Shown: positions 6,789-16,031, counted from the first letter of the stretch. The stretch: DNA of 64,000 nt from UM-FILTER-40-17 sp032251335 (GCA_032251335.1 JAVVDW010000003.1:62001-126000); one strand, 5' to 3'. Notes: a model not told the origin generated them from the letters alone. Numbers and translations: made by a program.

Positions 6789-7775
6789 TTAATTCTCGTC
6801 CCTTTTAAGCATTAAACCATCATCACCAACTACAAATATTTTCCCGTCAGAAGTTTTAGCAATAGATGAAAGGTTTAAGCCATTGGTCGTTTCGTAATCA
6901 ACAGACCAGTTAGTGCCACCATTATTGGTGCGATAAATTTTACCCTCATGAGTTATTACAAATCCATTGTTTACATCAAGAAATACCATTCCGTTTATAA
7001 AACCCTCCACTTCGTTACTTACTAAGTCCCAGGTTGTGCCGCCGTCGGTTGTTTTATAAATTTCATCCTCAGCACTTGTGGCGAAATAGCCTGTGTTCAC
7101 ATCTACAAAATACAAAACATTGATTTCGGACACCGATAAATTTAAATCGTCCCATGTTTGACCACCGTCAGTAGTTTTTAAAACACCTCCGGATGATAGC
7201 ACATCTCCTCCGGCAATAGGGCCGTTGGTTGAGCCACCATATAAAAACCCTATACTGTTGTTTACAAAAAACAATTTACTAAGTGTATTCACTTGAACCA
7301 CTTCTACCCAACTTTCGCCACCGTCAATGGTTTTAAATAATCGTCCGGCGTGAGTGACAAATCCGGTGTCTATATCAAAAAAATGAACGCCGAAGATTCT
7401 ATTTGGCCCCTGATTAACTACCAATTCAAAAGTTTCACCACCGTTTACTGTTTTAAATAAGCTGTGTTTAAGTACAAAATACTCATTTTGATTTAAAAGA
7501 AACGCTTGAACATGGGCAACTGGAAATTCTGATTCGAGGTTCAAATTTTGAAAATTTATTTGACCTTCTGAAATATTCATTTTAAGCAGTGTGCCCAAAT
7601 CACCTGAGACAATCCCGAATGAATTTCCAAAAAATGTGATGTGATTTAAGTCGTCAATTGACTCACTGTCGATTTCTACCCAATTTCGAAAAACATTTTC
7701 TATGCTATTATTATCCGAACAGGAAATAAAAGTGGTTGACATAAATAAGATGAGATATAAGAGATGTGATTTCAT
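6789..7775 (-). CDS. Lipoprotein with Ycf48/BNR-like beta-propeller repeats
   Basis: The 328-residue product starts MKSHLLYLILFMSTTFISCS, a lipoprotein signal. The rest contains repeated blades with 'TxDGGxTW' cores (KTVNGGETF, KTIDGGESWVEV, KTTDGGQTWDDL, KTTDGGTTWDLV, RTNNGGTNW). This is the pattern of Ycf48/photosystem II assembly-like and sialidase-type propellers, which in Bacteroidota are mostly secreted or cell-surface proteins of uncertain role. The ATG at 7775 lies 10 bases after the protease stop, and the alternative ATG at 7799 lies inside the protease gene. It probably forms an operon with the protease. Confidence 0.8.
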   Translation of the reverse strand: MKSHLLYLILFMSTTFISCSDNNSIENVFRNWVEIDSESIDDLNHITFFGNSFGIVSGDLGTLLKMNISEGQINFQNLNLESEFPVAHVQAFLLNQNEYFVLKHSLFKTVNGGETFELVVNQGPNRIFGVHFFDIDTGFVTHAGRLFKTIDGGESWVEVVQVNTLSKLFFVNNSIGFLYGGSTNGPIAGGDVLSSGGVLKTTDGGQTWDDLNLSVSEINVLYFVDVNTGYFATSAEDEIYKTTDGGTTWDLVSNEVEGFINGMVFLDVNNGFVITHEGKIYRTNNGGTNWSVDYETTNGLNLSSIAKTSDGKIFVVGDDGLMLKRDEN

Positions 7776-7785
7776 AACCTTGTTA

Positions 7786-7815
7786 TTAATGTTGAACAAT
7801 GATTTTTTCTGTTAC
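7786..7815 (-). repeat. 30-bp T9SS-tail repeat, copy 3 (in protease gene)
   Basis: This copy is the functional 3' end of the M4 protease gene (last 10 codons, through IIVQH and stop). It is the likely source of the free-standing copies at 6214, 6584 and 11139. Confidence 0.75.
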
Positions 7816-10308
7816 TTTTTCCGCACCTTGCCGTATTTCAAGCAGGTAAATGCCGTTGGGGAGTATAGAAACATCCATATCAAATATATTACTTTTTATG
7901 GACATACTTTTAATCAACAGACCTTGGAAGTTAAAAAGTTTAATATTTTTTGGCGAGTTATCCGGAAAAACTATATGAAGCTGATCAATGACAGGATTGG
8001 GATAAATATTAAAACCTGTATTGCTGCCGTCACCTGAAAAGCCATTAATAGGGATACCCCCACCACCAGGGTCACCGGACGATCCGTGAGAAACACTCAA
8101 AAGTCTTGCCCCTCCATTGCCACATTCGTTTTTGCCCCAAACCTGGACAAGGCCGGATATCTTCGCATATCCCGTGAAAGCTGTTATTTGTGTGCTGTTG
8201 GCAGGCAAAAGCAGTTCCCAATTTTGTCCAAAATAATCAAAGGTGCTTACGGTATTGTAAGGATAGGGCAGTCTCCATTCGTATGAAGATGCCCCGCCAA
8301 TAGTACCTGTAGAATAATGAACGATGGCACCCGTATTGACTAAGGTAGGGCCGAAAATCTTTGAAGGTGTTGCAGGGCGGCCCAACCAAATATCTCTTTC
8401 GGAAACAGAGCCGTTGACATTTAAAAAGATAGTACCGCTTTGGCCGTTACTGCTTGTTGAAACCGTAACACTATTAGAGGTAGAGCTGACAATTTGAAGA
8501 TTGGGACTCACAGTCCAGAATACAGATGCCCCGGGGGGAAGCCCTGTTACGGTATAAGTGTTAGAAGAACAGACTACACTTTTCCCCGCTATATTAAACG
8601 CAACTGCGCAATTACCATCGCCCACACCAACGGCAAACCAGGACTGGCAAGTGGCGATGGACTCTAACGAATTGGCACCAAACAGATCTTCGGCTGCTTC
8701 AATGGTATATAATCTGGCATCTGCGTAGGTCAAAAACGAATCGTTGAAAAAGAAGGTTTGTGCATGATATACAATTTGGGCTGCCTTTTCTTTTCCTATA
8801 CCTGCTATGTTGAATGTATCCATGTTATCATTAACACCATCTGTTGAAGAGCTTCCTTCCGCCAATAGATAAAACCAATGGTTCATAACACCACTGTTGG
8901 TGTGGACGCCACATTTGTCATTATCACCTGAGGGAGTTCCGCAATTAGGGTTTAACCAATACTGACCGCCATAGGTGTCCGGTTGATTTCTATCTTTAGG
9001 ATTAGATAATGAACGTATAACAAAACCAATGTCTTCACCCAATAGATACGTATCTTTCTCAGGTGCGGCAAAATATTCAACCATTGCTCCCCATATATCA
9101 CTTAAACTCTCGTCTATGGCACCCGACTCACCTTGATATTCTAAGTCAGACGTAAATTGATCAAGCCCATGCCCTATTTCGTGAGCAATAATATCCAATG
9201 AGACTAAGGGATTTAATGAAGTTCCAATACCATATGTCATTCTTTGACCATCCCAAAAAGCGTTATCACTATTGGTAAGATCACTATCTATCTTTGTTAA
9301 ATCAGCATTGACATAATTTCTTAATTGAAATCCAACACTGTCAATACTGTTTCTACTGTGTTCAATTAAAAAATAATCATAAGTCTTGATTGCCCCCCAA
9401 TGAGCATCTAAAAGGGCATTTTTTTTATCAGCATTGTTATATTCTACGGAAGTCCAATTATTATCATTGTCAAGTAAATCTGTGGAAAGACTATAATTAC
9501 CATCGTTGTTCATATTAAAAGTATGGATACCGTTACCCCGAGTAACATCATTTAATCTATATTGCCCGTTAAAAAACTCTGTTTCAATAGTTCTTGTCCC
9601 TGAATAACGCGTCTGTGCAGTTCCTTCTATATGCTTAAGAAGTGCATCAACCATGAGTATTTCACCATTCTCTGCATCTACATAATAATGGGCGCGACTG
9701 ATTGGATTAAGTGCATATATGTTGAATTTAAAAGCAAGTCGAGGAATAGGATTATCAGAGCGAGGATTTTTTTCCACTATCACCAACTCGCCTTTTGGAA
9801 AAAAAGTGGCAATATAGTTGTTTTGTTCATTTTTTAAAAATTGTTCAAATGACTCATCTTCCCATGCATACTTTTTTGCCCCGATATGTTTTAGTCCTAA
9901 ATTTAGAGCCTGTGCCTCTGTTAAAGTGGGGGTAATTGACAAGTCCTTTACTTCGACATATCGACCAACTATTTTGGTTAGAGTGCCATTTTTAGATATG
10001 ACATTTACTTTACCATGCTCGACTTTTATGCCTTTATAATATTGGTGATATTTTTGATTTTCAGCGTTAGTTCTCTTAATTCTTGTCAAACCGTTAACAG
10101 GTCTAAATTCCGATTTTTCACCCTCTTTAAACTGTTGCTTTAAAAAATTCTGTACACTTTGTGTTTGGTTAGCAACCTTCGTTTCCTTAAACTCAATCAA
10201 CTTAGGATTCCCCAACTTGTCGCGAAGTTTAATTTCATGTTCCTTGACTTGTCCAAATAACTGAATACAAGTCATTAATGATAGTAAAAAGGTAATTTTT
10301 AAATTCAT
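7786..10308 (-). CDS. Secreted M4 (thermolysin-like) metalloprotease with T9SS sorting domain
   Basis: The 840-residue product begins with a signal peptide (to about Q20). Next come FTP/PepSY-type propeptide regions (about 60-220) and an M4 catalytic domain. HEIGH (His376, Glu377, His380) plus Glu400 in GAIDESLSD form the zinc site, and GVHTNSGVMNHWFYLL holds the second catalytic His. A PKD/Ig-like middle region (about 575-740) leads to a type A T9SS sorting domain (FNIYPNPVIDQLHIVF ... IIVQH). It should be exported by Sec, secreted by T9SS and activated by propeptide removal. It is the largest gene of the sucD island. Its 3' end is duplicated in pieces elsewhere in the island. Confidence 0.93.
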   Translation of the reverse strand: MNLKITFLLSLMTCIQLFGQVKEHEIKLRDKLGNPKLIEFKETKVANQTQSVQNFLKQQFKEGEKSEFRPVNGLTRIKRTNAENQKYHQYYKGIKVEHGKVNVISKNGTLTKIVGRYVEVKDLSITPTLTEAQALNLGLKHIGAKKYAWEDESFEQFLKNEQNNYIATFFPKGELVIVEKNPRSDNPIPRLAFKFNIYALNPISRAHYYVDAENGEILMVDALLKHIEGTAQTRYSGTRTIETEFFNGQYRLNDVTRGNGIHTFNMNNDGNYSLSTDLLDNDNNWTSVEYNNADKKNALLDAHWGAIKTYDYFLIEHSRNSIDSVGFQLRNYVNADLTKIDSDLTNSDNAFWDGQRMTYGIGTSLNPLVSLDIIAHEIGHGLDQFTSDLEYQGESGAIDESLSDIWGAMVEYFAAPEKDTYLLGEDIGFVIRSLSNPKDRNQPDTYGGQYWLNPNCGTPSGDNDKCGVHTNSGVMNHWFYLLAEGSSSTDGVNDNMDTFNIAGIGKEKAAQIVYHAQTFFFNDSFLTYADARLYTIEAAEDLFGANSLESIATCQSWFAVGVGDGNCAVAFNIAGKSVVCSSNTYTVTGLPPGASVFWTVSPNLQIVSSTSNSVTVSTSSNGQSGTIFLNVNGSVSERDIWLGRPATPSKIFGPTLVNTGAIVHYSTGTIGGASSYEWRLPYPYNTVSTFDYFGQNWELLLPANSTQITAFTGYAKISGLVQVWGKNECGNGGARLLSVSHGSSGDPGGGGIPINGFSGDGSNTGFNIYPNPVIDQLHIVFPDNSPKNIKLFNFQGLLIKSMSIKSNIFDMDVSILPNGIYLLEIRQGAEKVTEKIIVQH

Positions 10309-10477
10309 AACTAAAAAATTTGAGGTTAATAATTATCAATAAAATATGTCTCTAACTTTGAGATTAGAGATTATATCAAAAGCGAAGTTAAAGTGATAAA
10401 AAAGATTAAAATATGACAAAAATCATTTATGGTGATTTATTTTCGGCGGGTTTTACTTGTCCTCCGGAGCCTCCGAA

Positions 10478-10603
10478 GCCATCGTAGGCGGCGCGGAAGA
10501 CACCGCCGAAGCCAAAAAACGCATCATGCGCGAATGTGGCATCCACGTGGTGGACTCACCTGCCGAAATCGGTAAAAAAGTGGCTGAAGTGTTGAGGAAA
10601 TAA
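10478..10603 (+). pseudogene. Duplicate of sucD 3' end, 126 bp
   Basis: This stretch repeats sucD 4955-5080 (codons 250 to stop). There are only three differences, all synonymous (GTG to GTA, AAG to AAA, GAG to GAA). It lacks the active His and any start and is not a gene. The surrounding gap 10309-10750 otherwise holds the upstream region of the protease and a hairpin at 10693. Confidence 0.9.
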
Positions 10604-10692
10604 GATTAACCCAATTTCGATTGCATCAAATGAAGCAACTTAGGTGTTCTATTTGTAGTTTATAGCAAATCATTGAACTGAACGAATAAAAA

Positions 10693-10722
10693 ACTCCACA
10701 GAGTTTTAGAACTTTGTGGAGT
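10693..10722. terminator. Possible terminator after sucD copy 2
   Basis: ACTCCACA and TGTGGAGT form an 8-base stem around a 14-base loop that can pair further. It sits just before the 3' end of the minus-strand lipoprotein gene, the same position as the hairpins behind the other two sucD ends. No strong T-tract follows. Confidence 0.45.
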
Positions 10723-10750
10723 AAGATTAAAGTTAAAAAACAACAATCGA

Positions 10751-11128
10751 CTATTGATTTTTGACAAACTCCGCCCTAAACCCGTCTGCCTCGGGACTGT
10801 CGGAAATAATCAGTAAACTATTCTCAAAATGGAAGTCAAATCTTTGATTGTCAATAATGACATCATCACCCGCTACGGAGTAACTGTGATTTCCTGATGA
10901 TACAATTTGCGAATTTGCTATGGAGCCTGTAACCAAGACGCTAAGGGTGCCGTTCTGTTGAAAATCCCAGATAATTTCGCCAGATTCAAAGTTTAACGTT
11001 TCCGAAAACCCGGATTCAAATTTTACCAAACTCCACGAACCAATAAGAGGATTATTGTTATTTTCATCATTGCTACTACAACTCAAAACTGAAAATAACA
11101 CATAGATGATTAAAAGAGTATTTTTCAT
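10751..11128 (-). CDS. Small lipocalin-like lipoprotein
   Basis: The 125-residue product starts MKNTLLIIYVLFSVLSCSSN with a lipobox (VLSC) and the acidic/Asn-rich DENNNN. The mature part opens NPLIGSWSLVKFESG, the typical start of 'lipocalin-like' lipoproteins in Bacteroidota, which form a small beta-barrel of unknown ligand. The ATG at 11128 is chosen over 11152 because the latter begins in the T9SS-tail remnant. It shares the promoter-proximal sequence (ATAACCTT before TTAATGTTG) with the gene at 7775, so its upstream region was copied from or exchanged with that locus. Confidence 0.7.
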   Translation of the reverse strand: MKNTLLIIYVLFSVLSCSSNDENNNNPLIGSWSLVKFESGFSETLNFESGEIIWDFQQNGTLSVLVTGSIANSQIVSSGNHSYSVAGDDVIIDNQRFDFHFENSLLIISDSPEADGFRAEFVKNQ

Positions 11129-11138
11129 AACCTTATTA

Positions 11139-11243
11139 TTAATGTTGAACAATGATTTTTTTCTGTTACTTTTTCTGAGCCTTGCCGTATTTCAAGCAGG
11201 TAAATGCCGTTGGGGAGTAAAGAAACATCCATATCAAATATAT
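11139..11243 (-). pseudogene. Remnant of a T9SS sorting domain (frameshifted)
   Basis: These 105 bases match the last 104 of the M4 protease gene (7786-7889) with few changes. One extra T in the poly-T run shifts the frame, and no larger gene remains upstream. It marks the 3' end of a second, lost T9SS-secreted protein gene, or a copied piece of the protease gene. Confidence 0.72.
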
Positions 11244-11332
11244 CTCTTACATCTTTGAGGCATAATCCACCCCACAAACGAAATTACATTTAATCAAATC
11301 AGGTAAACATGATAATTGTCATGTTACTGTAT

Positions 11333-11410
11333 ATGCGCGAATGTGGCATCCACGTGGTGGACTCACCCGCCGAAATCGGTAAAAAAGTGGCTGAAGTGTT
11401 GAGGAAATAG
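11333..11410 (+). pseudogene. Duplicate of sucD 3' end, 78 bp
   Basis: This stretch repeats sucD 5003-5080 with four differences, all silent (CCT to CCC, AAG to AAA, GAG to GAA, and stop TAA to TAG). It shares two of these with the copy at 10478. The gap 11129-11497 holds only this, the T9SS remnant and a terminator. Confidence 0.88.
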
Positions 11411-11432
11411 GTTACAATATTATCATATATAC

Positions 11433-11463
11433 AAAAAAGCGACTCTTTTCAAGTCGCTTTTTT
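11433..11463. terminator. Bidirectional terminator after sucD copy 3
   Basis: Perfect 12-base arms AAAAAAGCGACT and AGTCGCTTTTTT flank a 7-base loop. A-tract and T-tract make it usable from both sides; it serves the 11498 gene. Confidence 0.82.
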
Positions 11464-11497
11464 TATGGAAACAAAACTACATAAGACATTTTTAAAA

Positions 11498-12184
11498 CTA
11501 AAAAGCATTGTAAAATTCAAAAATCTTTTTTAAATCTGCTCGGTCTTTATAGTCGAGTTTGTTTTCCGCTACAAAATCCTTTACTTCCTTTTCTTTGTCT
11601 GACATCAACTCGAGGACGCTTTTCTTTTTCACCTTAATTACTTGGGCCGGTTTGCCGTCGTTTTTCAGGATAAAGTATTCGCTTTTATCAACAAATGCGG
11701 GCGGAAAATAACTTTCATAACCGGATGTGGGCTCTTTGCCTTTTACGAATTCTTTCATGGGTTTGAAGAGCAATTGTAGTTTTCCGGGTCGGTTTACTTC
11801 AATAAAATAGCCTTGTTTTTCAAGACCGTCGTCATTTATATAATAATGCATGACAAATTTTTCGCCGTTAATTTCTGCGGAAACTGTTGCCGATTTGATA
11901 AGCGCATAAGTGTTTTCGCCATTGTTGATTTCAATCTCGTCATTAAAAGCATTGTATTGCATCATAATGGCCGGTTGCCTTTCTCCTTTTGAATAGGGAA
12001 ATCCCATTACTAAATTTTCATGATAATAAGGTGAGCCCTTCGTTTTTTCGTTGGAATAGTCTTTTTTACGGGTCATAAAGACTGTGTTGACGTAGTCATT
12101 ATTTTGTTGCACGATTTCTTGTGAAAAAACAGGCGTAGTTAAAATAACAATGAGTGATAAAACTGATAGTTTGTTAAAATTCAT
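11498..12184 (-). CDS. Exported protein of unknown function
   Basis: The 228-residue product has a Sec signal peptide (MNFNKLSVLSLIVILTTPVF, cleavage probably after SQ), so it is probably periplasmic or outer-membrane associated. The mature part is rich in beta-strand-like alternation and ends in a charged helical segment (KSVLELMSDKEKEVKDFVAE). I do not recognise a family. It lies downstream of the RND exporter gene on the same strand with a 68-base gap, so the two may be co-transcribed. The left end is closed by the terminator at 11433. Confidence 0.68.
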   Translation of the reverse strand: MNFNKLSVLSLIVILTTPVFSQEIVQQNNDYVNTVFMTRKKDYSNEKTKGSPYYHENLVMGFPYSKGERQPAIMMQYNAFNDEIEINNGENTYALIKSATVSAEINGEKFVMHYYINDDGLEKQGYFIEVNRPGKLQLLFKPMKEFVKGKEPTSGYESYFPPAFVDKSEYFILKNDGKPAQVIKVKKKSVLELMSDKEKEVKDFVAENKLDYKDRADLKKIFEFYNAF

Positions 12185-12252
12185 AAAATTAATTTTTATT
12201 CAAATGTACTTTAAAGTGCCTAAAAAAAATGATAACAAAATCATAAAATAAC

Positions 12253-14634
12253 CTATTCCTCCTCTTCCGGCAATAGATTTACAATGGGCTTTCTAAAAGA
12301 TGCTTTATTCGTCAGGCTTTTGTCTAAGGACAAGAGCAAACTGGGCAAAAGAAGCAGGTTAGACAACATGGCAAAAAGCAAGGTTACGGAGACCAAACCG
12401 CCCAAGGCAATGGTGCCGCCGTAACTGGAAAGCATAAAAACCGAAAATCCGAAAAACAAAACCACGGATGTGTAGAACATACTGACGCCGGTTTCGTGAA
12501 GTGCCGCAAAAACAGACTTTCTTATTTTCCATCCGTTTGAGAGTAATTCTTGTCGGTATTTTGCCAAAAAATGTATGGTGTCATCTACGGAAATGCCAAA
12601 AGCCACACTAAAGACCAAAATAGTAGAAGGTTTCAGCGGGATGTTGAGATACCCCATCATACCGGCCGTAATGAGCAGCGGAAGCAAGTTGGGTATCAGT
12701 GATATCAATATCATTTTGTAGGATCGGAATGACCAAGCCATAAATCCGGCAATCAGTAGAATAGCCAGAGACAGTGAGATGGCTAAGTTGTTGATAAGGT
12801 AATTGGTGCCTTTGAGAAATAAAATGGCCTTGCCGGTAATCGTCACATCATAGCGATCTTCCGGAAAGATTTTTGTTGTTTTCTCACGCAGTGTTGCTTC
12901 AATCTCCTCCATGCGTTCGGTGCCCAGATCTTTCATATAAGTGGTGATTCGGGCACGTTGCTGGGTAGAATCCACAAAGCTTCCCATGAGGTTGTCTTCC
13001 GCTTTAGAGTTTTTGACATAGCTCATGATAAAATTATTTTCCTGGCTGGTTGGCAGTTGGTAGTAGTTGGGATTTCCGTTGTAATAGGCTTGTTTGGCGT
13101 ACTTCACCAAACTCACCGCCGAAATGGGCGAAGACAGCTCCGGGATTTCTACAATGAGTTGTTCCAATTCATCCATTCGGTTGAGCGTTGACAGTCTAAA
13201 CACGCCTTTCGGGCGCTTGGTATCTATCGTGATTTCGATTGGGATAATACCCCCGAACGCTTCCTCAAAAAAAAGGATGTCCTTGTAAAAATCAGCTTCT
13301 TTAGGCATGTCTTCAATCAAGCTACCCGTGCGTTTGATTTGTGTGACGCCAATGACACTGATGACAATAAGCGAAACGGTAGATATGTATATTGTGAACC
13401 TTCTTTCTTTAACAGCCCTACTCATCCAATCTACAAAGCTTTCTATCCATTTTCTATTGAGGTGGTTTAAATGTTTTTCGGTGGGCAGGTGCATAAAACT
13501 GTAAATCACCGGGATAATGAGCAGGCTCAGTATAAAAATTGAGATGATGTTTAGCGAAGCCAAAATCCCAAATTGCCTGAGCGATTCACTGTTTACAAAC
13601 GCAAAGGTGGCAAAACCGGCAGCCGTGGTTAGGTTAGTCATCAGGGTGGCATTGCCGATTTTTGAGATGACTCGCTGCAAAGATTTGGCTTGGTTGCCGT
13701 GTTTTTGAACTTCTGATTGGTATTTGTTTATCAAAAAAATACAATTGGGAATTCCAATAACAATGATTAATGGCGGAATCACTGCCGTGAGTGCCGTGAT
13801 GTCATACTGCAACAAGCCCAAAGTACCAAAAGCCCACATGACGCCAATGATGACGATAACGACGGATATCAAAGTAGCTCTAAACGACCTAAAGAACATA
13901 AAAAATATAAACGAAGTGACGAACAGCGCACCACCGATAAAAAGCCCGATTTCGTTTAAGGTGTTTTGCGAATTTAAGGAACGTACATAAGGCATCCCCG
14001 ATATGCGTACATCGAGCTGATAGGTTTTTTCAAACTTCTCTACTAGAGGAATAAAATCGTCAAAGACAAAATCTTTTCTGACAGACGTATTTACAATGTC
14101 TTTTTTCAGATAGATGACAGACTGCACCACGTTTTGTTCACTATTGTAAACCAAACCTTTATAGAAAGGCAACTTGGCGTACAAGGTTTTTTTGAATTCA
14201 GCAGCATCTTTGTCCGTAATTATACTGTCTTTTGGAAAGTTTTTTAACTCGAAGAAAGTTTGCTGTTCGTCTTTTTCCAGGGTTTTTAAATTTGACACCG
14301 AAACAACCATGTCAACTTCCGGAAATGTTTTGATTGCTTCATTGAGTTTTTGCCAGGCATGAAGGTGTTCCGGTGTAAAAAAAAGTGAATCTTCAACGCC
14401 CATCACAATAGCGTTGCCTTCTTCACCAAATTCTGATAAAAATTTCAGATAGGTGAGTGATACCGGATGGTCTGCCGGCAGTAAGTTGGCTTCTGTATGT
14501 GATATTTTAATGTTTTTCCACTGTAGCGACAGAAAAACCGTAATTACAGCAATCGTCAGTAAAATCACTACCCTATTTCGAAGTATCAAGCGCGCAATCC
14601 GATTCCAAAATCCCCCTATCTGCTTTTTGAACAT
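12253..14634 (-). CDS. RND-superfamily exporter (MMPL/HAE3 type)
   Basis: The 793-residue protein has the two-fold RND layout. TM1 is at about residues 20-40, followed by a large periplasmic domain. A five-helix block (about 220-375) then precedes the second half with TM7 near 410, a second periplasmic domain and a final helix block (about 620-770). The motif FSVAFGISVDDTIHF contains the paired acidic residues expected in the proton path. Single-chain RND proteins of this size without a fusion partner belong to the HAE3/MMPL group, thought to move lipids or hopanoid-like molecules. The substrate is not deducible here. It lies downstream of der on the same strand. Confidence 0.88.
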   Translation of the reverse strand: MFKKQIGGFWNRIARLILRNRVVILLTIAVITVFLSLQWKNIKISHTEANLLPADHPVSLTYLKFLSEFGEEGNAIVMGVEDSLFFTPEHLHAWQKLNEAIKTFPEVDMVVSVSNLKTLEKDEQQTFFELKNFPKDSIITDKDAAEFKKTLYAKLPFYKGLVYNSEQNVVQSVIYLKKDIVNTSVRKDFVFDDFIPLVEKFEKTYQLDVRISGMPYVRSLNSQNTLNEIGLFIGGALFVTSFIFFMFFRSFRATLISVVIVIIGVMWAFGTLGLLQYDITALTAVIPPLIIVIGIPNCIFLINKYQSEVQKHGNQAKSLQRVISKIGNATLMTNLTTAAGFATFAFVNSESLRQFGILASLNIISIFILSLLIIPVIYSFMHLPTEKHLNHLNRKWIESFVDWMSRAVKERRFTIYISTVSLIVISVIGVTQIKRTGSLIEDMPKEADFYKDILFFEEAFGGIIPIEITIDTKRPKGVFRLSTLNRMDELEQLIVEIPELSSPISAVSLVKYAKQAYYNGNPNYYQLPTSQENNFIMSYVKNSKAEDNLMGSFVDSTQQRARITTYMKDLGTERMEEIEATLREKTTKIFPEDRYDVTITGKAILFLKGTNYLINNLAISLSLAILLIAGFMAWSFRSYKMILISLIPNLLPLLITAGMMGYLNIPLKPSTILVFSVAFGISVDDTIHFLAKYRQELLSNGWKIRKSVFAALHETGVSMFYTSVVLFFGFSVFMLSSYGGTIALGGLVSVTLLFAMLSNLLLLPSLLLSLDKSLTNKASFRKPIVNLLPEEEE

Positions 14635-14726
14635 GTAATTTTAATTAAATAAAGTTTCAAATTTAAGGATATTTCACGCGGACTGCTTTTAAGAAATTGA
14701 AAAGATTTTCCTAAAACTAACAACTT

Positions 14727-16031
14727 CTATTTTTTTCGCATAAAAATAGACATGGGAACGCCTGTAAAATCAAATTTCTCTCGGATTTTGTTTTCTAAAA
14801 AACGCTTGTAGGGATCTTTTACGTACTGAGGTAAATTGCAAAAAAATGCAAATTGCGGATAAGGTGTGGGGAGTTGGGTACAAAATTTAATTTTGACATA
14901 TTTACCTTTGATAGACGGAGGTGGTGTGTTTTGAATAATTTCCAGCATCACATCATTGAGTTTGTGTGTCGGTACTTTTTTAGTTCGATTCTGAAACACT
15001 TCAACGGCTTTTTCAACGGCTTTGTAGATGCGCTGTTTGTTTGTAGCCGAAGTAAAAATGATGGGGACGTCTGTAAAGGGTTCTATTTCTTTTCTAATCA
15101 CAGCTTCGAAATGCTTGGTTGTGTTGGTTTCTCTTTCAACCAAGTCCCATTTGTTGACCAAAATAACCACACCTTTGTTGTTGCGGGCTGCCAACCAAAA
15201 AATACGTTGGTCTTGGCCTTCAAATCCGCGGGTGGCATCTACCAGCAAAATACAAACATCTGCGTTTTCAATTGCCCGCACCGACCGCATCACAGAGTAA
15301 AACTCTACGTCTTCGCTCACTTTAGATTTCCGGCGAATACCTGCTGTGTCCACCAAATAGAACTCAAATCCAAATTGGTTATATCTGGTGTCTATGGCAT
15401 CGCGCGTGGTGCCGGCCACATCGGTCACTATGTATCGCTCTTCACCCAGCAAAGCATTGATAAAAGTTGATTTTCCGGCATTGGGCCTGCCCACCACGGC
15501 AAAACGCGGCAAGCCATCATCTACAACTTCTTCATTTTTGGGAAGTACTTTTACCAAATCGTCGAGCAATTCGCCCGTTCCACTGCCACTGATACCGGAA
15601 ATGTTGTGAATTTTCTCGAAGCCTAGGCTGTAAAACTCTGTAGCCTCCGTCAAACGGGCGTGATTGTCCACCTTGTTCACCACCAAAAAAACAGGCTTGT
15701 CTGTTCTTCTCAAAAGTTTGGCCACATCTTGATCTGCCGGATGTACGCCATCTTCTACATCGGTCATAAATAAAATGGCATCGGCTTCTTCAATGGCTAA
15801 AATAACTTGCTTGTCTATTTCCGTTTGAAAAACATCCGAACTTTGCGGCAGGTAGCCTCCGGTATCTATCAGCGAGAAAGACACCCCGTTCCAGTCCGAT
15901 TTTCCGTAATGTCTGTCGCGGGTTACGCCACTTGTTGGATCAACAATGGCCTCTCTTCGTTGTATCAACCTGTTAAAAAGGGTAGATTTTCCCACATTTG
16001 GCCTTCCTACTATGGCTACAATTGCATTCAT
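14727..16031 (-). CDS. der: Ribosome biogenesis GTPase Der (EngA)
   Basis: The 434-residue protein has two tandem GTPase domains and a C-terminal KH-like domain, as in Der. The first domain has GRPNVGKSTLFN and NKVD, the second GRPNAGKSTFINALLG, DTAG and NKWD. Der acts in 50S subunit assembly. The start at 16031 lies close to a -7-like element on the minus strand (TACTTTTG, 16052-16059), which supports it. Confidence 0.97.
   Translation of the reverse strand: MNAIVAIVGRPNVGKSTLFNRLIQRREAIVDPTSGVTRDRHYGKSDWNGVSFSLIDTGGYLPQSSDVFQTEIDKQVILAIEEADAILFMTDVEDGVHPADQDVAKLLRRTDKPVFLVVNKVDNHARLTEATEFYSLGFEKIHNISGISGSGTGELLDDLVKVLPKNEEVVDDGLPRFAVVGRPNAGKSTFINALLGEERYIVTDVAGTTRDAIDTRYNQFGFEFYLVDTAGIRRKSKVSEDVEFYSVMRSVRAIENADVCILLVDATRGFEGQDQRIFWLAARNNKGVVILVNKWDLVERETNTTKHFEAVIRKEIEPFTDVPIIFTSATNKQRIYKAVEKAVEVFQNRTKKVPTHKLNDVMLEIIQNTPPPSIKGKYVKIKFCTQLPTPYPQFAFFCNLPQYVKDPYKRFLENKIREKFDFTGVPMSIFMRKK

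Noticed and set aside
10478..10603. A possible attachment site of an integrative element at sucD
   Set aside because: Direct sucD copies are present, but no integrase or excisionase gene is visible between them, so a site-specific element is not supported; homologous recombination is the simpler reading.
14853..15470. Open frame of 205 codons opposite der
   Set aside because: It is covered by the conserved GTPase gene; no protein features of its own.
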